The notes: generated by a model not told the origin, from the letters alone. A stretch of DNA of 64,000 nt from Rhizophagus clarus (GCA_015698045.1 BLAL01000049.1:390647-454646); one strand, 5' to 3'; positions 21,616 to 32,248 are shown, counted from the stretch's first letter. Translations and numbers: made by a program.

Positions 21616-23555
21616 ATCTTGAACAACTAAACAGCAACTTTGATCTAGGGATAAAGTTAGTACAAAAGAAAATCCGCAAACTTGAAGAGGAAATTAAAGC
21701 CTGTGAGCGATATATTTCTCATCTTGAAAAGAATATACAATCTTATGATGAAGAAGTTAATCAGCTAAAGGATAAATGTAAGGTTATTCTAGGTGAACTT
21801 AAAAAATGTCAGGATCACCTGGAGCTAAAAGAGGAGGTATTAGTTATTCAAGATAATCGAATTATCCAGCTAGAAGACACAATAGATAAACTTAAATCTC
21901 GTATACAAGAATTATCTAAATCTAGTAATAAACATTCTAAAGAAGAAGAACGACCAGAGAAAGAAAATATGGCCATACCTGATATTTTAATAAATATTGC
22001 TACAGCACTAGATCGAGTAGAGGCATATATTGATGGAGATACATCATTTAACCCTAAAAATACATTAAATGGTATATGAATTTCATTAACAACTGCTCGT
22101 GAACTTATACAAAGACATGCTCAAGATGCTATTAACATGCAAGGTTTATACCGTATAGCTAATGATCGAATCAATGGCCTTAGGAATGAATTAACAAATA
22201 CTAGAAATGATAGTCTTTAAAGAGATCAATTATTAACTTTAGCATATAATAATGAGGTAAATGAGCGTCGACGTTGGTGGCAAATAGCTCAAGATAGGCA
22301 AACTAATGGTCAAAGAATGACCTTTAGAAAGCAAAATCAGATTAATACATTAGTACAAGAAAAGGCAGTTCTTCAAATATTAGTTCGAAGGCGTAAAGCT
22401 GAGGCAGACTTGGCAGAATTCAATCAAGCATGCGTATTTAATAGATACCAAAAATGGAAGGGTAGGGAATTAAATTCACGACAAATTATTTTGAATTTAC
22501 AAAACAATCCTCCAGGAAACATGGCTACAATATAAGATGTCATGCATACATTAGCACTATTACTTGCACAATTATGGGCAGGAACCACCAGATGTATATT
22601 ATCAAAGCTTAGAAATATAAATGAGATGGCACGTCCTTTAGCCGTTGCTGCCTTTAATGCCGCTGCAAGATGTCAAGTTATGATAAATAAAATGACAGGT
22701 AGGTTTGCACCTGTTCCTGCCAATGATCTTTATGCAGCAGGTAATCCAGCTATTAATACTGAACCTCTTTTTATAAATTGGTTGCGTGAAAAATATAGAG
22801 AAGTTACGGTAGGGACTAACTGAAGTGCTATATTTGCTCTTGTTAATGAAAAGTTTTTAGAAACAGATACTCCAGATAGTTATGAAAAACGAATCAAACC
22901 ACTAGTACAAGCAATGCCAGATGCTGATGCCTTACCTTATCTATTTAATCAATTGCCTTCTGATTTAGAAATGAAAGTTAGAATTGCTAATCCTGCTACA
23001 GTCATTGCATTTTTTACAGACTTGCGTAATATATGGCATGAAAGTGCAGGCAAAAGAATACAAGCTCATACAATAGCTCCAGTTAATTATATAGCTCAAC
23101 CACAAAAAGATAATTTTAAAATTCGTCTAGCAAGAGATTTGGCATATACAGGAATAGGAACAGATGATGCAACATTAGAAAATTTTATTTATGAAGAACT
23201 TAAAAAGAGATTAGGAGGTCAAACAGCTCATGTTAGAAAGAGTCCTTTTACACCCAGAAGTGCATATGCCATGAAGAAAGTTGTTAGAAAGGTAGTGCCA
23301 AAAGCATCTGCAAAGCAAACCTGACATTGTTCAGCATGTAGAAAGGCTGGTCATACAAAAATTAATTGTCCTAGACTTAAGCGGACTAAGAAAGTTAATT
23401 ATGTATATCAAAATGAGAAAGAAGATCCTGAAGACTCTGAAGAAGAATATATAGAAGAATATATAGAGGATTCTGAAGAAGAGGAAGTAGAAGAAGATGA
23501 CGAATATATTGATGCTGACAAATCCCAAAACTACTATGCTGTAAAAAAAAAGTAG
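21597..23555 (+). pseudogene. Gag-like structural protein with CCHC zinc knuckle, five in-frame stops
   Basis: One reading frame of 652 codons runs from ATG 21597 to TAG 23553, interrupted only by stops at 22077 (TGA), 22218 (TAA), 22533 (TAA), 22821 (TGA) and 23322 (TGA). There is no frameshift. Residues 20-120 form a coiled coil (KKIRKLEEEIKACERYISHL and on). The middle contains YLFNQLPSDLEMKVRI and FFTDLRNIWHESAGK, which resemble retrotransposon capsid helices. CSACRKAGHTKINC (about 578-591) is a C-x2-C-x4-H-x4-C knuckle. An acidic Glu/Asp/Tyr tail follows. The frame ends in AAG TAG over a slippery A run that leads into the protease. A Gag inside a pPolB element is unusual. Confidence 0.75.
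23546..23552 (+). promoter_or_regulatory. Candidate -1 frameshift site 1 (gag to pro): A AAA AAG then TAG
   Basis: In the gag frame the codons read GTA AAA AAA AAG TAG. The heptamer A-AAA-AAG fits the X-XXY-YYZ rule for -1 slippage, and the protease frame is exactly -1. A short imperfect hairpin (TAGTAC with GTAcCTA, about 23553-23573) follows. The 15-base context is repeated at site 2. Confidence 0.65.
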
Positions 23556-24637
23556 TACGAAGTGGAGTACCTATGAAAACAGCAACCAAGAAGTTCCCTA
23601 CTTCCAAGTTTCGTGCTAGCAAAGCACCTATTGGCAGAGTATCAGGCAATATAATTATGGCTACGGAACAAGTTTACCAGATAGTTTTAAAATCTATAAT
23701 ATCATCAATAGTCCCATATTGTCCTAAAGAGATTCTTGTAGAAATTTCGAAATTTATTAATATAATATATCCCAAATTAAAAGTCCCAAGCCTAAATAGT
23801 GTTATAGAAAATGATACCGTTAAAAGAAGGGAGTTAGCATGGAAGAATGTTACAAGCAAAGTTCAAGATGTCTTGTTTCTGCTAATGCAGGCCACAAATG
23901 CTGAACAGAAACTTCTTTTACAAGTCCCAGACAATAAAGAATCTGTCCAGAACGCTTCCAATCCAAATGAAGATATAGTTATAGCAGATTCTACTAAAGT
24001 AAAGGAAATTAATACTTCATCCTCTAGTCATGTTTTGCCAGAGAACATGCGAAGTGTCTTAACGGCCTGGCTAGAGCATGCTATTAAGGCTTATGCATCA
24101 GCTCAAAAAAAAAATAGCCAAATATATTGGCCAAAGCTTTTGGAGATAAATTTTCTTCAAATAAAGGATGCTGATGATGTTGCAACCATCTCCTGTAGGG
24201 TAGGAGATGTGACTATACCCTATGCAATGATTGATAGTGGATCAGACTCATCAATAGTCTCAGAAAATGTTGCAAAGCATTTGGGTCTAAAAATAGATAA
24301 GAAAAAGATTCATAGACTTAATGGAGTTGCAAGTAAGTCCCATTCTCTTGGTACAGTTAATAGTGTTCCTGTAATTATTGAGGATGGAGAAACTAGAGAC
24401 ACCATTTCAAATGAATTCTCTGTCGTTCCTACAGAATATGATGATAATGGAAAAGAACTATCCCTATTTATTCTTGGAACACAATGGCAATATCGGGCTG
24501 GATGGAAGCCTTTAATAAAAGGAGAATTTAAGGCCACATCTAACGGAAAAACTATTACCATCCCCCTATCAGTTCACAAGTCCCAGCGAAATGTTTTTAC
24601 TGTGAGAAAACAACCAGAATCTGTAAAAAAAAACTAG
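23552..24637 (+). CDS. Retropepsin-type aspartic protease frame
   Basis: Entered by -1 slippage at 23552, or from ATG 23573 if translated on its own; 361 codons with no internal stop. The catalytic motif is YAMIDSGSDSSIV (Asp at about residue 228), the D-S/T-G loop of retroviral and LTR-element proteases. It is followed by VAKHLGLKI, and a second hydrophobic strand SLFILGTQWQYRAGW fits the I-L-G flap-end motif. The N-terminal 200 residues are helical with no recognised domain. The frame ends GTA AAA AAA AAC TAG, repeating the layout at its own entry point. Expected role: maturation of Gag. No reverse transcriptase follows. Confidence 0.75.
   Translation, partial: VVRSGVPMKTATKKFPTSKFRASKAPIGRVSGNIIMATEQVYQIVLKSIISSIVPYCPKEILVEISKFINIIYPKLKVPSLNSVIENDTVKRRELAWKNVTSKVQDVLFLLMQATNAEQKLLLQVPDNKESVQNASNPNEDIVIADSTKVKEINTSSSSHVLPENMRSVLTAWLEHAIKAYASAQKKNSQIYWPKLLEINFLQIKDADDVATISCRVGDVTIPYAMIDSGSDSSIVSENVAKHLGLKIDKKKIHRLNGVASKSHSLGTVNSVPVIIEDGETRDTISNEFSVVPTEYDDNGKELSLFILGTQWQYRAGWKPLIKGEFKATSNGKTITIPLSVHKSQRNVFTVRKQPESVKKN
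24628..24634 (+). promoter_or_regulatory. Candidate -1 frameshift site 2 (pro to zinc-finger tail): A AAA AAC then TAG
   Basis: In the protease frame the codons read GTA AAA AAA AAC TAG. A-AAA-AAC is a classic eukaryotic/retroviral slippery heptamer. The next frame, -1, stays open for 74 codons. Site 1 differs from it by a single base in 15. Confidence 0.65.
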
Positions 24638-24858
24638 CTGATCGAACTTGTCAGTATTGTGGAAAGGAATTCAGATATCCTTATTTATTTTTACGTTATA
24701 AATTAACTAAGTGTTGGACTAATGGCGAGTCTACATTGGGCCAAAGTCGAGTCAATGAAGAGTCTACATTGGGTCAAAGTTGGGTCAACAAAGAGTCAGA
24801 TTTGGTCGACAAAGAGTCAGGTCGAGTCAACAAAGAATCTAAAGTGAAACTGGAATGA
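24634..24858 (+). CDS. Zinc-finger and repeat tail reached by second -1 shift
   Basis: Reading -1 from the protease gives LADRTCQYCGKEFRYPYLF and LRYKLTKCW, a C-x2-C...C finger of C2H2/C2HC plan in which the expected first His is Tyr. Four short repeats of the form ESTLGQSRVNE / ESTLGQSWVNK / ESDLVDK / ESGRVNK follow, ending at TGA 24856. There is no nearby ATG suited to start it, so frameshift expression is the natural reading. Alternatively it is unused 3' sequence. No pol domain is seen here, unlike in retroviruses. Confidence 0.45.
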   Translation, partial: LADRTCQYCGKEFRYPYLFLRYKLTKCWTNGESTLGQSRVNEESTLGQSWVNKESDLVDKESGRVNKESKVKLE

Positions 24859-25157
24859 ACTTGTATGAGGTCAGACACACACTCGAAAAGTATATTTTTA
24901 GTAAAAGTTTCTGTCTAGAATTAGCCAAAAAAAAAATTGCTAAAGCCTATATTTTGGGAAAAAAATACTGAAAAAATGCCAGAGAAAATGCCCTTTCTTA
25001 TCCAAGAACTGTGAAAGATTATCATAAAATCTATAATTGAGAGAGGAGAATGTGAACTGAGTTCACAATGTCACATGCGTAGCGCAGTAAATAATATTAT
25101 TACGTTAGAAAAATAATATAATAATGTATGTGATCTGACTGCACATCACTATCTAGC
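24859..25157. other. Spacer between convergent gag-pro and PolB units
   Basis: Non-coding 299 bases that hold the 3' ends of both units. No repeat or hairpin stands out. Confidence 0.5.
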
Positions 25158-28100
25158 TTATGCCTGAAGGCTAGATATGTGAGACACACATTCATTTAGA
25201 TATTTCTCCAGGAGCTTGGCCCTCATAGCTCTTTTTTCTGCCTGTTCATAAGGGATACTATTTTTAACCATATTCTTATAAAACATAATGCGCCAATGGA
25301 AATATGGTAAAGTAGTTATTTCATCTGATAGGATCCAGCGCTTAGTATCTATGGGACAGAGTGCCTTTTTCTCAGACTCGACCAGAGATAATATGTGGTC
25401 CTTTGATCGGAAACCAACATTCTTGGCATGGAATATTTCCTTACCAAAAAGACAGTCTTGATAGACTAGAGTCATGGGGTCTGCATCAGCTCGCATAGCT
25501 TCTTGCTCTGATAGTGAAGACTTATCTATTGGATCATCTAGAAGGGACCCTTCTAAGCTTGGCATATATGTGTCTGTTGCCATTTTTTCCATACCCTTCT
25601 TACTAACCCCCTTATGTTTAGACCTTGTAGACTTATCGGCTAAGACATAATGGTAAGACTTGGCTTGAATGTGAAAAGATTCTGTGATCACATTACCTGA
25701 AGTCTCATCCTTAAAAAGCCCAATAGTCTTAGTGTCATTGAGATCGAAGAGATCTGGATGCTCAGCCATATCTTTATAGATATCTTTAGTCTCGACTTAG
25801 AATATAAAGGAATTTGTATCCATATAACCAAGCTGGGCATTATCACTATATCTCTCCTTTACATATCTATACCAGAATCGATACATATGGAGCTTGCTAA
25901 GACCCAAGACAGATGGCCCAACAATGATGGGTTTATTGAGAGTCACACTAGCCTTTCCCATATGTGCTCCTACTAGTGTATCTCCAAGCGGATGTCTATA
26001 CTTGAATCTTGGGCTACTGACTTTCTTCAAGAAGGCCTTTTCATCTCGCTCATTATTCATCTTCATGAGCTTGACATCCTGGTATTTGCGAACATTCTCC
26101 ATAGTCTTACCATATACTGAGTTATTCATGAGCTTGAAGAAGTCTTTTTCAAAGGTATTCTTAGACCCTTGTCGTTTTTCAGTATTAAATGCAATATATG
26201 GGGCAAGCCAGTTAGTCTGGTCAAAGGAAAGGATCTCTGAAACTTCGTCTACAACCATGCCTAATTTTACATAGTATTGGAGCTTTAGGTAATGGATGAC
26301 ATAATCCTTTCTCAGACCAAGATGGGGGACTAACTTTTCCGTCTTAGAGAAGCATCCTCCATCCCAGTTATTTACAAGCTCCTCATTATATGGACTAAGC
26401 CAATCCTTTCCTACTGCAACATTCTCCACAGCTGGGGGGTAAGTCTCTCAAATAATCATGGGTCTTGAGAGGGAAATGAGACTTAATATTTAAAAAATAT
26501 CCGCGTGGGGTATTTGCCTTAGTCTTAAGAATTTTTTCAAGATATTTCTTTTGCATAGTAGGGTTTTTTAGAAGGTATTCCTGGCTAGCTTCCCATTGAT
26601 AATTTCCAATAGGTAAGAACTGGCTCATAGCCCAGCCATAAAGATTGTTTACGTCTACATATGATATCCATGATGTGGGTTTGGATGGGTTGAATGCCTG
26701 ACCCATCTTGGGATTATTGGCTTTAAAATATCACTTACAAGCCTTAGATATACCACCTCTCTTGGCCTTCTCGATAAAATCATGCATCGACATATCTGTA
26801 AATAACTCAATCTTAACTCCAGTCTTTTTAAGCATAGCGTCCCAGGATAAGGATAGAGCAGAGACATAGTGGCTAGGATCGAGTTCATAATATTTTATGC
26901 ATGTCTTTCTGAATTGGGTCCAGACATCAGCTAAAGAGAGTACATCGATTTTAAGATATAGATCGTGGTACTCACCTAGATTCTTACATCTGAATGTCTT
27001 CCATACTTTCTGGGCATGTTGATAGTCCCCCTGTGAGATCTTCCCTTTTAGGGTTGAAGTAAATTCGTGAATTGGTGAAAGATCAGTCTCTAAGAACCTA
27101 TCATGAGAATTGATATAGTCATAGAAGTATATCCCCTTGTGAAATGCTAGAGAAATTTGCTCATCTGAATAGCCTTGACTCTTAAAATACTGGCTGGTAA
27201 TGGGGTGGTTGTCGCCCAAGTTTTTTGTGAGATTCGCCAAGCTATTGTTCATGAACTGCTGGCTATCGATATATTTGAGCTGACCTACCTTCATGGACTT
27301 ATATCGCTCAAATGTTTCAGCTATGACTTGGATATGAAGAGCATTAGCTGATTGTCCAACAGATTCACAAACCAAGTGAGAATCATAACCCCGGAAGTTG
27401 TGGAAGATAACTGGGATTGGAGTCTTTCAAGCTTGAATCTGGAGTTTGAGATTGCAATCCCTATGAGCTGATCCACAAAACTTACCTATAATATGGCAAT
27501 GATCCCAAACCTTATTAGCCTTAGCTTTTCGCTGTCAATAGCTTTAGTTGCTTTATCAATAGTTGTTTGGATGTCATTATATTCTGCTGACTCTTTTTTA
27601 AAGTTTTTTAGATTCTCTTTAAGATAGGTTATTTTATCTTCTAAGCGCTCAATTTTCTCTATATCTATAGCAAACTTACCTTTACAGATCCAACAGGTAT
27701 CAGCTTTGGCAAATTTTTTTTTATCTTCTTCAGTCACTTTTCGCTCATGCTTGATAGCTAGGACCTCATTGATTTTGACCAATTCCTGATCGATTCTTTG
27801 AACAAATTCTTGGGTGGCATTTTCTCCTCTGTATAGGAATGGATCCCATACATCTCCAGTGTCAATCCAATGAACCAGGTAGCAGAAACTATTAGCCTTC
27901 TGTTCAGCTAGTTTTCGCATGCTTCTGCCATATGCTTCATCACACTTCTTGTTGTCAGCCTTGAAATCAGCTATGATGACACATAGGGCATTGATCATCC
28001 TACCATAGTTTTTGAACCCCTCAAAATCATTAACCCCTTTCACTGGCATTGCAACTCTCTGGGGTGCATTTTCATGTAATTCTGGACACCATTCTAAATG

Positions 28101-29567
28101 ATATTCTAGAGTTTTTTCAGAGGGCCAGCTTTGAAAGCATCCGTCACATAGATACTTCTTTTCTTTATGTGCAGTATCCCCATATATTAATCTGCTATGA
28201 TTTTTGATCCAGAGAAAGTGGTTCTTTTGCCCGTATTTATCTCCATCCTCAGATTTGATAATATCTGTAAGAGCCAATAATCGAATTTTATGTTTTCTTT
28301 TAAAGTTTTTACTAGCTATTACAGCTTTTGGGGTGGCTGATTTTTCATTCCATCCCCAGACACTGATGGAGATATCTGGATTCATCTTCTCAATTTTATC
28401 AAATATACGTGAACAGATGGGAGTGGGCATTGGGATACCATCTAACTTAACAATATCTAAATAGGGCTTGTATTTCCTAGCTCAAAAGATTCGTTCTAGA
28501 TGATCTGTATGTCCATCCTGATGAGCAAAATATGTACCCAATGCACCTTGAAGACATTTTTCTGAAGGCTTATTCGTTTCTGGATTAATGAGACCTTGAT
28601 TATCTGGATTGATTGTACTCTTTGTATTAGCTAACTTCTTGGGAGTAAGGATGTAAGACCCTCTAAGGGCTCTACGAAGTGTATATGTCTCAATATATAT
28701 TTTAAAAATTCGTTTGAGAATATAATCAGATCCTTTCTTTAATGTTTCCTCAATTTGCACATCTATTTCCCCAATAGTTTTGGTTATGTGCTCCTCTATA
28801 TTCTCTTCTGAAAGAATTGGTCGCATATTTCCTCTATGATATTTCTCTACTTCTACTGATTCGCTTTTATCATCTGGTTTTCTTTTAGTAATTGAACATT
28901 GGCATAATGCTACTATGGCTGATTTTATTTGATCTTTTTTACGAAGCTCTGTTTGAAGAACTTCCTTTATTTTTGGATGAATTAATCCTATAAATTGAGG
29001 CATGTATGGCATTTTTTTATATTCTTCTGGCTTGGCTATTTGTTGAATAAAAGTATATGTTGGATTGTTATCTGGATGGGGAATTTTGCCCACCCATTTG
29101 CTCATTAAAGAACGATTTTTATGCGGTCTTTCTAGATCCCTTCCAACTGGACATTCTTTAAAGATAATATCCTCCTGAGTAGGTTCCTTTGGGATTGCGT
29201 CTTGTTGCTCAACATCTCTATGAGCTTGAGTTGCTGGACCAGATCCTGCTTCAGGAACCTCTTCAGATTGATGGGATATCTTAGCTTTCTTTTGCGGCCT
29301 ACTAGAAGACTTTCTTTCAACTTTGCGACCTATTAAATCAAACCATTCTGCATCTGTTTTTGGGATCTTTTTACTAATAATGCTTGGGTTATTTTTTATC
29401 TCAGGATTCGCTAGCCAATTAGCTAAGTCCTCTATAGATAATTGTGTAGTCTCTTTTTGACTAGAAGATGGGACTACATCTGATTTAGTAACAGAAACTG
29501 GCTCATTTATTCGATCACGAGACTTTTTAAAATCATCTTTACCACAACGAGAACAAAGCGAAATCAT
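25158..29567 (-). pseudogene. Protein-primed family B DNA polymerase (Polinton type), inactivated
   Basis: About 1,470 codons read from ATG 29567. The N-terminal 360 residues start with CSRCGKDDF and are basic and unassigned. Then come FWIKNHSRLIY, the zinc block CDGCFQSW...H...C, and exonuclease motif VIIADFKADN, where the acidic DxE residue is Lys. After VWDHCHIIGKF and IFHNFRGYDSHL come motif A as DVNNLYGWAMSQFLP, motif B as KLMNNSVYGKTMENV, motif C as GYMDTNSFIF (second Asp of DTD replaced by Asn), and KHKGVSKKG. Stops are at about 28482, 27426, 26731 and 25797; frameshifts lie near 27500 and at a C6 run near 26435. Polinton PolB would copy the element from a protein primer; this copy cannot. 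Confidence 0.9.
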
Positions 29568-29749
29568 TTTGATTATATGGGTATGTATTCAATTGTTTGT
29601 ATTAATAATATGAAAACTTTTGTTTAAAAATAATTATTTATTCAGGGTATACGACTATATGTATTCTAATTTTTTCAAACCCCCAGGTGGTGCTTATATT
29701 AATATTACGAAAACTTTTGTTTAAAATAAAATATTTATTTCTTACTACC

Positions 29750-29992
29750 ATGATAGGCGAATATTACTGCAACTATTTACTCAGAACTGGAGGTGTCTGT
29801 GGGCGTACCTGCTGTCAGTCTGAAGGGTGCCATAAACATTGGAAAGCTAGGAAGCGTTTTTCTTGTAGTGTATGTGGTAAGCCGACTAGCTCTAAACCTG
29901 GTCTTTGTAGAAAACATGCTAGCGGATATTATGTAATCCAATATATTAATAGGCTTCGAGATAGAACCTTGGGTACATATCAGGAAGTATAA
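29750..29992 (+). CDS. Small Cys/His-rich protein in right TIR (80 aa)
   Basis: Second copy of the TIR gene, reading outward. It keeps every Cys and His of the left copy in the zinc-like pattern and differs at about seven other positions (for example Glu29 to Lys, Pro38 to Ser, His50 to Pro). Retention of an intact frame and all metal-type ligands in both copies while PolB and gag decayed is notable, though gene length is short. The 125-codon partner ORF is not reproduced on this side: its first 20 codons exist, but the frame closes after the TIR. Confidence 0.6.
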   Translation: MIGEYYCNYLLRTGGVCGRTCCQSEGCHKHWKARKRFSCSVCGKPTSSKPGLCRKHASGYYVIQYINRLRDRTLGTYQEV

Positions 29993-30267
29993 TAGTCCAA
30001 TTTTCCTTGTATACATGCTCCGCAGAGTTTTTAAACCTATTTTGTATACACTATTTGATATAATTTTAAGGTGAGACTTAGCCAGGTGAATTTTTTTTTT
30101 ACACTTATGGGTGAGACTTATCTTGGTGAATTTTTTTTTTACACCTAACCTGAATTTTTTTCTTAATGCTTATTTGAAAGAATTGGCTCCAGAATGGCTT
30201 CCTGCATATCAAAAATAATGGTATACTAGAATATGGTTAATATCCTTTTAACTTTATTTTCAAATAC

Positions 30268-30308
30268 AAAAAATTTACACCTAAGACAAGCTTAGGTGTA
30301 AATTTTTT
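30268..30308. other. Perfect 18-bp-stem hairpin in right TIR
   Basis: Counterpart of 19547-19587, with the loop inverted as expected (ACAAG). Confidence 0.85.
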
Positions 30309-30392
30309 ATTTTGTTTACGCACATAAATCAGCTTTAGAATTATTTCTAGGATAACATAAAATCTGATATGCAAATTATGCTTGACAGGATC

Positions 30393-30439
30393 GAACGCTG
30401 AACACACTCAGACACTTCGGTCCTCAGTGTTCAGCGTTC
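30393..30439. other. Perfect 13-bp-stem hairpin in right TIR
   Basis: GAACGCTGAACAC pairs exactly with GTGTTCAGCGTTC around a 21-base loop. It lies about 330 bases from the right end of the element. Confidence 0.75.
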
Positions 30440-31107
30440 TCCTAAGGGGCAAGCAATATAGCATACTTTTTTCATTATATTATTTGGAATTAAAATCAGG
30501 CTAGCGTGTTAACAAAGATGGTTATCTCCTTTAACTTGAAAACTAAAAAATTGGGTAAAAGGATATGTTAATAAAATTTGTGCCTCAGCCTGATTTAAAA
30601 CTTAAATTCAATATCGTATTTTGATATGTTTCCTGGTCTTGAAAATAAATTTGGGGTTAAAAAAAGATTACATAATTTTGTATATTGGGAAATAAGCTGG
30701 AAGAGGCTTACATTAATTATATCTATTCGGAAATCTTGTTCCAGAACCCCATTTTGTCCTATATAGGATGTCAAGTAGTATTTTGCAAAAGTTGCTATTA
30801 TATTCATAGCAATATTGTAAAAAAGAAGCAAAGAAGTTATGAAATGAAATACTTACAATCATCCCAGACACAAAATATATACTGCACTGCGACAATTCAT
30901 CTGTGACTAGAATGTTGTTGAATTAGTTTAACCCATCTGTTAAAAGTAAATATTAAGTACACATAATCATATTATAAACTCTGTCAATTCTTTAAGTTTC
31001 TGATTAGTCAAGGATGAAGTTCATGAAGAACTTTTAAGCTTATTCAAAAACAAAATTTTCCTCCTTTAGCGTTATATGCTTATAAAGATTGATTACATCT
31101 TAGTATT

Positions 31108-31299
31108 ATGAACGAGCAAAAATTATTAAAAATACTTGCAAATAGGGTAAGCAATCCAGATTATAACTTTGTTTATAATCTTTTTAACCAATATTACAAA
31201 AATGCAATTGGCAGTTATAATAGTAAACCAATATTTGAACGTTTAGCATCATTAGTAAAAGATTATAATAATTCAAGAAATGGTAAAGCAGCATTATAA
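31108..31299 (+). CDS. Hypothetical short ORF, 63 aa
   Basis: ATG 31108 opens 63 codons (MNEQKLLKILANRVSNP to RNGKAAL) of balanced composition, in AT-rich non-coding DNA beyond the Polinton-like element. A GTAAGC inside could be a splice donor. No family recognised. It may be a gene fragment or a chance frame. Confidence 0.25.
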   Translation: MNEQKLLKILANRVSNPDYNFVYNLFNQYYKNAIGSYNSKPIFERLASLVKDYNNSRNGKAAL

Positions 31300-31559
31300 G
31301 AGTATGACACACACAACAGAAAAACCTTTATATTCTGTATCATAACAGATCACATCTCATGCATTAAGTACATAAAAAGATGCTGCAAGTATACAAATTA
31401 TATTATATAGATACATCATCTTTTTTTGAACCCCTAAATACATTAATAACTCTTCTTTACAGTCAACTCTCTCTATAGTCACACATTTGGAACAGTTTAT
31501 ATTTGGTGACTATGATGAGATATGATTATAAGCAATAAAAATCTTGCTTATAATTAAAT

Positions 31560-32145
31560 CAGTAATTTTAGCCAGAATTATAAATTATAATAATTTTGGT
31601 TAAATATTCATATCACAATAATTTTGTCAATATTATTCCAATTATTACAGATTTATAAGTTATAACCATTAGATTTCTCTTGATAAGACAATTCCAACAA
31701 ATCTAAGATCACTAAAATCTGATCACTAAAATCTAATACCAAAATATTTAATATTACGCAAATTTTACATATAAAAAATGCTGATCTGGTCTTTAAAATT
31801 GAATTACTCAGTCAATATTAATCCAATCATTATAAAATTATTATCATTAGCTTTCTTTCAATGAGACGATTCTAATGAGCTTAAGAACATTAAAATCTAA
31901 TCACTAGAACCTGTAATAATTAAAATATAGTCAAAATATTTAATATTACACAAATTTTAAAATGCTAATCTGGTCTTTAAAATCAAATTGCTAGGTTAAT
32001 ATTAATCCAATCATTATATAATTATTACCATTGGCTTACTCTCGATGAGATGATTCTAATGAGCCTAAGATCATTAAAATCTGATCGCTAGAACCTATAG
32101 TAATTAAAATACAATTAAAATATTTAATATTACATAAATTTTATA
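31560..32145. repeat. Degenerate tandem repeat, about 188-bp unit x 3
   Basis: Marker ATTTAATATTACGCAAATTTTA recurs at 31743, 31932 and 32118, and TTAATATTAATCCAATCATTATA and GATTCTAATGAGC lie at matching offsets. The first unit is the most diverged. Non-coding. Confidence 0.7.
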
Positions 32146-32248
32146 TGTACAGTGGATGCCAAAATAAACGCACCAATTTTAAATTAAAATTACAATACAA
32201 ATTATCAATATTAATATAATAATATTATATTTATTTTAAAATTAAACA

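Larger units (their letters stand above)
19089..30765. mobile_element. Polinton/Maverick-like element with retroviral Gag-Pro module, 11.7 kb
   Basis: Bounded by inverted repeats of about 1,078 bp whose outer ends are TATATAGGAtAAAATGGGG (19089) and its complement ending at 30765. Inside: a small zinc-type gene in each TIR, a 125-codon ORF (+), a retroviral-type integrase (-), Gag, protease and zinc-finger frames (+), and protein-primed PolB (-). Integrase plus pPolB inside long TIRs defines Polintons/Mavericks. I do not recognise the packaging ATPase, adenain-like protease or jelly-roll capsids usual there. Instead there is a CCHC Gag with a DSG aspartic protease. No clear target duplication is seen. 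The copy is inactivated by stops and frameshifts. Confidence 0.85.
29688..30765. repeat. Right terminal inverted repeat of the Polinton-like element
   Basis: Reverse complement of 19089-20166. It begins just inside AGGTGGTGCTTATATTAATATT and ends TTTTGTCCTATATA. The two TIRs have diverged by scattered substitutions and small indels, so the insertion is not recent. Confidence 0.9.

Noticed and set aside
21597..24858. A complete LTR retrotransposon nested in the Polinton-like element
   Set aside because: No reverse transcriptase, no RNase H and no flanking LTRs were found. The nearest integrase is on the opposite strand and of Polinton type, and gag starts within 19 bases of the integrase start, which argues against a later insertion.
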